Source: SFDP01 sp051891855 (GTDB lineage Bacteria > Bacillota > Clostridia > Lachnospirales > Lachnospiraceae). From it: a stretch of 25,466 bases of DNA. A program made the translations under genes and the position numbers. The stretch spans positions 1-25,466 of the forward strand of contig JBJFFP010000081.1 in assembly GCA_051891855.1 (NCBI GenBank), in the 5' to 3' direction. This document shows, one piece after another, positions 1 through 5,374 of this stretch (positions within the stretch are counted from its first letter, which is position 1; each line of letters begins with the position of its first letter). Below the pieces are notes generated by a model. It was not told where the DNA came from. It saw only the letters and a list, made by a program, of their open reading frames with translations, and did no database searches.

Positions 1-6
1 ACCCGC
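1..6 (-). tRNA. Possible 5' end of another tRNA gene, cut by the window edge
   Basis: Read on the minus strand these six bases are GCGGGT, identical to the first six bases of the tRNA-Gly at 62-132, and they follow that gene in the direction of transcription. Tandem tRNA genes with the same acceptor stem would explain this. The alternative is that the bases only pair with 61-68 as an outer stem around the hairpins. Six bases cannot decide. Confidence 0.3.
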
Positions 7-8
7 TT

Positions 9-60
9 CATAACTTCGTTATGCTTTGCTTCGCAAATTAAAATGTGCTTCGCACATTTT
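9..60 (-). repeat. Three tandem perfect hairpins after tRNA-Gly
   Basis: Three back-to-back perfect palindromes lie at 9-23, 25-37 and 40-60, with arms of 6, 5 and 9 bp. Read on the minus strand, each has a GAA triloop. Two of them have the core GCGAAGC, known as an unusually stable DNA mini-hairpin. The outer octamers 1-8 and 61-68 are also complementary, so the whole could fold as a multibranch structure. No T-run follows, so a classic intrinsic terminator is doubtful. A dispersed palindromic element or a tRNA-precursor processing structure is equally possible. Confidence 0.7.
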
Positions 61-61
61 A

Positions 62-132
62 AGCGGGTGATGGGAATCGAACCCACGTATCTAGCTTGGA
101 AGGCTAGTGTTCTACCATTGAACTACACCCGC
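62..132 (-). tRNA. tRNA-Gly (anticodon TCC)
   Basis: The minus strand folds as a standard cloverleaf. The acceptor stem is GCGGGTG/CACCCGC, the anticodon stem CTAGC/GCTAG encloses loop CTTCCAA with anticodon TCC, and the T-arm has TTCGATT. The length is 71 nt with discriminator T. CCA is not encoded, so it must be added by the CCA nucleotidyltransferase, a family that is present at 17312-18646. The gene lies 17 bases after tRNA-Phe and is probably co-transcribed with it. Confidence 0.96.
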
Positions 133-149
133 ATGTAATGATGAATAGA

Positions 150-222
<73 letters not shown>

Positions 223-224
223 AT

Positions 225-258
225 ATCTGCTATGCCGCAAACTCACAACACAGCAGAT
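225..258 (-). repeat. Inverted repeat in the tRNA-Phe 5' leader
   Basis: Arms 225-234 and 249-258 pair over 10 bp with one G-U wobble on the minus-strand RNA, just before tRNA-Phe. The upstream arm overlaps the -10 element, so only part of it would be transcribed. A leader hairpin aiding precursor processing is possible; no T-run suggests termination. Confidence 0.4.
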
Positions 259-285
259 TTTATAACATATTCCCTTACTTGTCAA
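257..285 (-). promoter_or_regulatory. Sigma-A promoter for the tRNA-Phe/Gly transcript
   Basis: On the minus strand, TTGACA (280-285, perfect -35) is followed after 17 bases by TAAAAT (257-262, 5 of 6). It sits between the stop of the diguanylate cyclase gene at 293 and tRNA-Phe. No terminator separates it from that gene, so read-through into the tRNAs is possible. Confidence 0.75.
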
Positions 286-292
286 TACCTCT

Positions 293-1462
293 TTAAGATT
301 TTTCTCTTCTTTTCTTCTTCTCCCGTTTATTCTTGTACATCATCTGATCTGCAACATTGATCAATTTATCCAAAGTGGTATTGGTACCGGCTTCCCCGAT
401 GGCATAACCCACACTGAAGCTTAATTGGTACGGCTTTTTCCCTTTGGCATTAAAGTCTGCAATCTCCTTATTCATACGCTCAATAATCTTTTGAACCGTA
501 CTTACATCCTCGCACTGTCCGATAATAACAAATTCGTCACCACCCAGACGAACTACAAAATCACGCTTACGCTTACAATGATCTCGTAAAAGCTTAGCTG
601 CCGAGATCAAAGCATCATCTCCTGTCAAATGGCCGTAAGTATCATTAATCGCCTTAAAATAATCCAAATCCAGTAAGATTAAAAAAGCACTATTTCCCTT
701 TTTCAGATTACGAATTTGATTATTGATAAAGGTTTCCAAATGGCCTCTATTATACAGGCCCGTAAGATGATCCCTGGACATTTGCCCATTTTGAATAGCA
801 ATATAATTAATTAAAATAGTTAACGTCGTGCAGGGGAATATCCATGCAGTTCCGGGCAAAGCTCCCTGAATCAGGTATCCCAGACAAGGCAGGATAGGCA
901 GAAGAAACAATCTGCCAAACAGCTCCTTTTCCGATTTACTGTTAAGTCGGTTCTTCTTTGCCCAATTCAGCACCATACTCATAGCATATATGGCATAGGC
1001 AAAGGATAAAACTGCGGGAACCCACCAGATGGAACCCCTATGATAGTAGTTATTTTCATCAATAATGTAAAACCATCCTGTATAAAGGCTGGATGCTGAC
1101 ATAAGCAGATTAATCGCGGTAAATATTGAATAATAAGGCAGCCTTTTTTTAAAACGATCCTTATCCGGATACAGTTCAAAATCAATGTACAGCATAAACA
1201 GATAGCTTACCAGAGAATGACTCATATAATAGAGACACAGGCTGGTATACATCAATATTCGGCTTCCTGCTCCCTGTATTCCATTACAGCAGATAGCAGC
1301 TATATCAAAAGACATAGCCACGATATTAACGATCATAAGATAACGGAATACTCCCTGTCCAATTAACATAGGTCCTCTTTCGTGGCGACTGTCATTCCAG
1401 AGTAAAATTACCAGTACGGAAATACAGAATAAGATTAATTCACTATATATTAACTTATCCAT
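293..1462 (-). CDS. Membrane-bound diguanylate cyclase (GGDEF)
   Basis: The 389-residue protein probably makes cyclic di-GMP from two GTP at the membrane. The first 225 residues are mostly hydrophobic and form about six to seven membrane segments with no recognised sensor domain. The GGDEF domain follows at about 227-385, opening with DHLTGLYNR. The signature RLGGDEF (GGDEF at 307-311) is intact and the metal-binding DLD is near 265-267. An RxxD inhibitory site (R298-D301) lies at the usual distance before the signature, so product inhibition is expected. There is no EAL domain. The ATG follows a GGGGTGA ribosome site. A c-di-GMP-I riboswitch and terminator lie upstream at 1551-1690, so the gene's own product probably controls its expression. 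What the membrane part senses cannot be read from the sequence. Confidence 0.93.
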   Translation of the reverse strand: MDKLIYSELILFCISVLVILLWNDSRHERGPMLIGQGVFRYLMIVNIVAMSFDIAAICCNGIQGAGSRILMYTSLCLYYMSHSLVSYLFMLYIDFELYPDKDRFKKRLPYYSIFTAINLLMSASSLYTGWFYIIDENNYYHRGSIWWVPAVLSFAYAIYAMSMVLNWAKKNRLNSKSEKELFGRLFLLPILPCLGYLIQGALPGTAWIFPCTTLTILINYIAIQNGQMSRDHLTGLYNRGHLETFINNQIRNLKKGNSAFLILLDLDYFKAINDTYGHLTGDDALISAAKLLRDHCKRKRDFVVRLGGDEFVIIGQCEDVSTVQKIIERMNKEIADFNAKGKKPYQLSFSVGYAIGEAGTNTTLDKLINVADQMMYKNKREKKKRREKS

Positions 1463-1550
1463 CTCTTCACCCCCGCTTCTCTTTGCTTTTTCTGCCTACC
1501 GCTCTGTGTGCCGGGCTCTGTGAGCCAGACTGCCTTTTCCCTGGTAGTTT

Positions 1551-1594
1551 AACAAAAAACGACATCATAGATAGGTCTCTACAATGTCGTTTTA
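1551..1594 (-). terminator. Intrinsic terminator, expression platform of the c-di-GMP riboswitch
   Basis: On the minus strand arms 1556-1571 and 1578-1593 form a 16-bp stem (two G-U pairs) around loop GACCTA, ending in a run of T. It lies after the aptamer at 1611-1690 and before the cyclase gene, so it is well placed as a regulated attenuator. A short competing hairpin (TCGTT/AACGA) just upstream could disturb the 5' arm. Whether ligand turns the gene on or off cannot be told by eye. Confidence 0.85.
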
Positions 1595-1610
1595 TAACGA
1601 TTACCTTTTA

Positions 1611-1690
1611 AATTCTGCAACTGGCTGTCTTGTAAAAGACCCTATAGCTTTGCGTCACAGGGTCACCCCTGCTTTGCCCTTTATTAAGTT
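1611..1690 (-). promoter_or_regulatory. c-di-GMP-I (GEMM-I) riboswitch aptamer
   Basis: The minus strand carries the GEMM-I landmarks in order: GGGCAAAG, the stem CAGGG/CCCTG closed by a GNRA tetraloop (GTGA), the conserved GACGCAAAGC, a second arm with stem GTCTT/AAGAC, and AGCCAGTTGC at the 3' side. These match the fold of the well-known Vibrio Vc2 aptamer. The outer P1 stem is AT-rich and I cannot pair it cleanly by eye. A promoter lies directly upstream and a terminator directly downstream. The controlled gene is a GGDEF cyclase, a sensible target for this ligand. Confidence 0.88.
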
Positions 1691-1696
1691 AATTCT

Positions 1697-1725
1697 ATTA
1701 CACTACTTTGTTAATCATTTGACAA
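1697..1725 (-). promoter_or_regulatory. Sigma-A promoter of the riboswitch-cyclase transcript
   Basis: TTGTCA (1720-1725, 5 of 6) and TGTAAT (1697-1702, 5 of 6) are separated by 17 bases on the minus strand. Initiation would fall near 1690, at the first bases of the aptamer, which supports both calls. The cyclase is therefore probably transcribed independently of the hydrogenase gene that ends at 1779. Confidence 0.75.
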
Positions 1726-1778
1726 GGTACTTGATTAAACATTTCTACGGAAATCTTCTCTTCCTGTTTACCCGCAGA

Positions 1779-3149
1779 CTATCCCAGCTCACTGCTTCTG
1801 TCAACATAAAAGGTATGTAACATCTTTTCTGCCAACTCGCTTAACGGCTCCTTATAGAATTCCTCATAAAGTGCCTTGATTTCCTGATTTTCATGGCTCT
1901 TACGATTTGCCAGAACGGTATCACGCTTATAGAGGTTCTCAATACGTTTTTCCCGAAGAGCGTCTCCCTTAAACTCTTTGTCCTTTGGCTGTCCGCCACC
2001 GCCGATACAGCCTCCGGGACAGGTCATTACTTCAATAAAGTGATAGTCTTTCTCACCCTTTTTCAGCTTCTCGATTACTTTTCTGGCATTTCCCGTACCA
2101 TAAACAACGGCAACATTAACCGGTATATCACCAACAGTCAGACTGGCCTCTTTTACTCCATCCAGACCTCTTACCGGCTGTAGATCAAATAATAAATCGG
2201 GAGCCTCTTCTTTGGTGATAAATTCATAAGCAGTACGAACAGCAGCCTCCATAACACCGCCTGTATTACCAAAAATCACACCTGCTCCGGAAGCTTCTCC
2301 CATAAAGGAATCATAAGGTTCATCTGCCAGCGATGCAAAGTCAATCCCTTTCATTCTTGCCCACATACCTAACTCACGGGTAGTAATACACTGATCCATA
2401 TCCCGCATACCTTCGATACCAAGATATTCTCCGGCAGCCTTCATCTCATCTCTGCGAATCTCATATTTCTTAGCCGTACAGGGAGTAAGACAAACATTGA
2501 CAATACTCTTCGGATCAATTCCCATTTTTTTGGCAAAATAGGTTTTAATGGTAGGACCCTGCATACCAATGGGACTCTTTGCCGTAGAAATATTTTCCCT
2601 AAGCTCGGGGTAATATATTTCCACGAATTTTACCCAGGCAGGACAGCAGCTGGTGAACTGCGGCAGTGGCTTATTCTTCTTAGTGATTCGTTCAATCAAT
2701 TCACTGGCTTCTTCCACAATAGTCAAATCTGCTCCGAAAGCCGTATCCAGTACATAGTCCACACCCAGCTTCTTTAATAATGCAACCATCTTACCTTCAA
2801 CAAAGCTTCCGTCCGGCATGCCAAATTCTTCACCCAATCCTACACGAACCGAGGGGGAGGTACTGACAATGACCACCTTTGTCGGATCCTCAATCGCCTG
2901 AATAACCTGTCCAAATTCGTACTGTTCCGTAATAGAGCCTACGGGGCAGACATTTGCACACTGTCCACAGTTGATACAGACAGCCGTATCATTAGTTTTT
3001 TCCAAATCATAGTGTCCCAAAACAGTAATATAGTCTGCACAAATATTTTTACATTGTCCACACTTAATGCACTTTTCTTCCCAACGCTGAATGGATACGT
3101 TATCCTTTTCTATGGGTACTCTGATTTCCGGTGATAAATGTTTGCTCAT
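1779..3149 (-). CDS. [FeFe] hydrogenase with two N-terminal [4Fe-4S] clusters
   Basis: This 456-residue iron-only hydrogenase reduces protons with electrons from ferredoxin, or oxidises H2; no signal peptide is seen, so it acts in the cytoplasm. Two ferredoxin-type [4Fe-4S] motifs lie at C27/C30/C33/C37 and C58/C61/C64/C68. The H-cluster motifs follow: FTSCCPAW (165-172), LTPCTAKKYE (221-230) and EVMTCPGGCIGGGGQP (373-388). The usual Met before Pro-Cys in the second motif is Thr here, a change I associate with group-B-like enzymes, so a specialised role is possible. No accessory small C-terminal domain is present. AAGGAGG precedes the ATG. The promoter at 3218-3246 is covered downstream by a Fur-type palindrome. 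No maturase genes (hydE/F/G) are in the window. Confidence 0.95.
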   Translation of the reverse strand: MSKHLSPEIRVPIEKDNVSIQRWEEKCIKCGQCKNICADYITVLGHYDLEKTNDTAVCINCGQCANVCPVGSITEQYEFGQVIQAIEDPTKVVIVSTSPSVRVGLGEEFGMPDGSFVEGKMVALLKKLGVDYVLDTAFGADLTIVEEASELIERITKKNKPLPQFTSCCPAWVKFVEIYYPELRENISTAKSPIGMQGPTIKTYFAKKMGIDPKSIVNVCLTPCTAKKYEIRRDEMKAAGEYLGIEGMRDMDQCITTRELGMWARMKGIDFASLADEPYDSFMGEASGAGVIFGNTGGVMEAAVRTAYEFITKEEAPDLLFDLQPVRGLDGVKEASLTVGDIPVNVAVVYGTGNARKVIEKLKKGEKDYHFIEVMTCPGGCIGGGGQPKDKEFKGDALREKRIENLYKRDTVLANRKSHENQEIKALYEEFYKEPLSELAEKMLHTFYVDRSSELG

Positions 3150-3192
3150 TGTCCTGTCCTCCTTAGTTTTTTTATCCTTTTCCTATAACCTA

Positions 3193-3211
3193 AATGAGAA
3201 TGATTCTCATT
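3193..3211 (-). promoter_or_regulatory. Fur-type operator at the hydrogenase start of transcription
   Basis: The 19-base sequence AATGAGAATGATTCTCATT is a perfect 9-1-9 palindrome. Its core TGAGAAT-N-ATTCTCA fits the 7-1-7 Fur box better than the PerR box (TTATAAT-N-ATTATAA). It begins about 7 bases after the -10 element, so a bound repressor would block initiation. Fur itself is not in the window; the only family member here, at 24875, looks like PerR. Confidence 0.8.
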
Positions 3212-3217
3212 ATTATT

Positions 3218-3246
3218 ATAATATCATTCTTTTTTTTCTCTGTCAA
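3218..3246 (-). promoter_or_regulatory. Sigma-A promoter of the hydrogenase gene
   Basis: On the minus strand a perfect TTGACA (3241-3246) and TATTAT (3218-3223, 5 of 6) are separated by 17 bases. The 5' leader is about 60 bases and contains the Fur-type palindrome. No terminator for the upstream pdxR gene is visible before it. Confidence 0.8.
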
Positions 3247-3267
3247 TAAACAACCCGCCTATATCTT

Positions 3268-4671
3268 CTACACTTTAAACGTCTGATACAGGCGTTGGAT
3301 AGCCTCCGGAATTATCTCTTCATTTAGTGAAGAGTAATTGATGACAAATATATGTTCCACTTCTGCGGGTGCATGCATATAATACTGAGATAAGGAAGAT
3401 ATTTTGATTCCATTCTGCTCTGCCTTCCGGCAAAACGTTTCATCTGAAAGCGATGTATTTATTTTCATTAAAAAATGTAAGCCTGCATCTTCTTCAGAGA
3501 TAGAAACATGAGAGGCCAGAGGACTATTTTGTATATATGACAGCAGATAATCCCGTTTATTATGATAATAATTGCGCAATCGGTTCAGATGCTTTTCAAA
3601 ATATCCTCTTTCAATAAAGTGTGCCAGGGTATACTGTTCAAAATTAGAAACTGTACAGGAATAAAAGGAGAGCTTAGCATAAAATTCGTTAATCAGATGC
3701 TTAGGCAGAACCATATAGCTGATACGCACGGTAGAGGCCAGGGTTTTGGTAAAGGTATTGATATAGATTACCTTTTCCTGAACATCTATACTCTGCAGGG
3801 TAGGAATCGGCCGTCCGGTCAGCCGAAACTCACTATCATAATCATCTTCAATAATATATCTGGAATCGGATTTAGCCGCCCATCCCAAAAGCTCATACCT
3901 TCTGCTGATGGGCATAACGATTCCTGTGGGAAAATGGTGGGCTGGGGACAGGTGAACCACATCCACCTCATGATTTTCCAATTCTGATATTCTAATCCCG
4001 GAATCATCCATGGGAATGTGCTCACAGGAAACACAATGACTATTGTATATTTTAGCGATCTTACCATAGCCCGGGTCTTCTACCCCATATTTTTTCCCCA
4101 TTCCCAGAAGCTGTATGATGAGCCCATATAAATATTCTGTACCGGCACCAATGATAATCTGCTGGGGAGAAACCTGCAGACCGTGAAATTCACCTAAATG
4201 CAGGGCAATCGCCCGCCGCAAAGGCAGTATTCCTCCACAGGGCGGGTTAGTCATCAGATCAATCTGGTTATCACTTAGCAGCTCACGAATCAGTTTGGAC
4301 CATATGGAAAATGGAAAATTTTCCGAACAGGTCTGATTACTGGTAAAATCTGCAAGATAAGCAGACTTTCCTGACGTCAGCTGAATATTCTCCATGGATA
4401 AGGAAGGGGTAACAGAATGAATCGTGGATTGAATATCCGTAACGTAATATCCTTTTTTGCTGACTGCATAGATATACCCTTCTGCAATTAACTGTGCATA
4501 GGCATTTTCTACTGTAATAGTACTTATACCCAGATTTTTTGCAAAACTGCGTTTTGATGGAAGCTTCGTTCCTGCAGGTAAATTCCCTTGTAAAATGTCA
4601 TTTTTAATACATTTATACAAATGCTCATAGAGTGAATCTGACCCTAAATCAGCAAAAGAATACGTCAACAT
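3268..4671 (-). CDS. pdxR: MocR/PdxR-type regulator (GntR wHTH + aminotransferase fold)
   Basis: The protein joins an N-terminal GntR-type winged helix (about residues 10-75; FAKNLGISTITVENAY is the recognition region) to a fold-type-I aminotransferase domain that fills the rest. In this family the second domain binds pyridoxal phosphate and acts as a sensor. The likely PLP lysine is in NTFTKTLASTVRISYMVLP. Many such proteins (PdxR) control pdxS-pdxT, and a pdxS/pdxT remnant lies divergently at 4815-5243, which supports the name. I start at the ATG at 4671 because AAAAGGG lies just before it; a TTG six codons upstream keeps the frame open but is a weaker start. The gene looks intact although its presumed target is destroyed. 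Confidence 0.85.
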   Translation of the reverse strand: MLTYSFADLGSDSLYEHLYKCIKNDILQGNLPAGTKLPSKRSFAKNLGISTITVENAYAQLIAEGYIYAVSKKGYYVTDIQSTIHSVTPSLSMENIQLTSGKSAYLADFTSNQTCSENFPFSIWSKLIRELLSDNQIDLMTNPPCGGILPLRRAIALHLGEFHGLQVSPQQIIIGAGTEYLYGLIIQLLGMGKKYGVEDPGYGKIAKIYNSHCVSCEHIPMDDSGIRISELENHEVDVVHLSPAHHFPTGIVMPISRRYELLGWAAKSDSRYIIEDDYDSEFRLTGRPIPTLQSIDVQEKVIYINTFTKTLASTVRISYMVLPKHLINEFYAKLSFYSCTVSNFEQYTLAHFIERGYFEKHLNRLRNYYHNKRDYLLSYIQNSPLASHVSISEEDAGLHFLMKINTSLSDETFCRKAEQNGIKISSLSQYYMHAPAEVEHIFVINYSSLNEEIIPEAIQRLYQTFKV

Positions 4672-4687
4672 GTCTGCCCTTTTCCCC

Positions 4688-4749
4688 AATCTGACTATTT
4701 TGAATATATTTAAAATGATTATTTTTTTATGTTCAGATTTTATTATAAT
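4688..4749. promoter_or_regulatory. Divergent pdxR / pdxS control region
   Basis: This AT-rich spacer carries an inverted pair AATCTGA (4688-4694) and TCAGATT (4733-4739), a candidate PdxR site. A perfect TATAAT at 4744-4749 could be the -10 of the former plus-strand pdxS promoter; no good -35 is visible. In the remnant's frame, an ATG at 4764 is followed at once by TAA. Confidence 0.4.
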
Positions 4750-4814
4750 GAAAAAATATAAAAATGTAAATCAGAAGAATAGAAGCAGAAACGGCCATAT
4801 ATTCTTCTCAGCAC

Positions 4815-5243
4815 AACTTTGCTGCAGGAGGTGTTGCTACTCCCGCAGATGCAGCATTAATGATGCAGTTAGGTGCAGAAGGTGTATTTGTAGGCTCCGG
4901 TATCTTTAAATCCGGAAATCCTGAAAAACGGGCAAACGCTATTGTAAAGGCGGTAACCAATTATACCGATGCCGCTTTAATTGCTTCACTTTCTGAAGAC
5001 CTGGGAGAAGCAATGGTGGGAAGCTTTTATACCCGCGGAGAGGTAAAGGGAATCGGCATGGTTCCCATGACCTTCATTCGTGCACCATATATCAGTAGCG
5101 TGGAAAAGGGTGTAGAGGTATTATCAAAGGTAGATAGACATGTTGTTGCTGTAAGATATCAGAATCAGCTTGCCTTCTCCTTCCATCCTGAACTGGACGA
5201 GGATTTGCGTATTCATCAATTCTTTCTTGATCTGATTGGTTAA
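4815..5243 (+). pseudogene. pdxS-pdxT remnant (3' piece of pdxS fused to 3' piece of pdxT)
   Basis: The open frame first reads as the C-terminal part of the pyridoxal 5'-phosphate synthase subunit PdxS, from NFAAGGVATPADAALMMQLG to LGEAMVG (4815 to about 5021). It then runs without a break into the C-terminal part of the glutaminase subunit PdxT (SFYTRGEVKGIG, FIRAPYI, SFHPELDEDLRIHQFF; 5022-5243). Missing are about 200 N-terminal residues of PdxS, the end of PdxS, and the N-terminal part of PdxT with its nucleophile cysteine (GTCAG motif). The frame has no start codon before an ATG pair at 4857. Two deletions in an ordinary pdxST operon would explain it. The stop codon TAA directly touches the 3' end of tRNA-Tyr on the other strand. 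No active product is expected. Confidence 0.9.
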
Positions 5244-5325
5244 TGGATGGAGAAGGATTCGAACCTTCGAAGGCGTTGCCAACAGATTTACAGTCTGCCC
5301 CCTTTGGCCACTCGGGAATCCATCC
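5244..5325 (-). tRNA. tRNA-Tyr (anticodon GTA)
   Basis: An 82-nt type II tRNA with a long variable arm lies on the minus strand. The acceptor stem is GGATGGA/TCCATCC with discriminator A, and the anticodon stem GCAGA/TCTGT holds loop CTGTAAA with anticodon GTA. The T-arm is GAAGG/CCTTC. CCA is not encoded. It follows the GH13 gene on the same strand, and its 3' end touches the stop of the pdx remnant, leaving no room for a terminator. Confidence 0.96.
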
Positions 5326-5330
5326 GTATT

Positions 5331-5352
5331 CCGGGTTTCACCAGAAACCCGG
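5331..5352 (-). repeat. Perfect 9-bp hairpin between the GH13 gene and tRNA-Tyr
   Basis: CCGGGTTTC and GAAACCCGG pair perfectly around a 4-base loop, six bases before tRNA-Tyr. No T-run follows on either strand, so it is not a textbook terminator. It may stabilise the 3' end of the glucosidase mRNA or guide release of the tRNA from a joint transcript. Confidence 0.55.
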
Positions 5353-5374
5353 CAAGGATAATTAAAACACAGTC

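Noticed and set aside
3562..3987. Plus-strand open frame of 141 codons opposite pdxR
   Set aside because: It lies wholly inside a well-recognised gene on the other strand, has no ribosome site I can see and no recognisable domain.
4670..4909. Plus-strand open frame with many Cys and Arg before the pdx remnant
   Set aside because: Its second half is the pdxS piece read in the wrong frame; the true PdxS frame starts at 4815.
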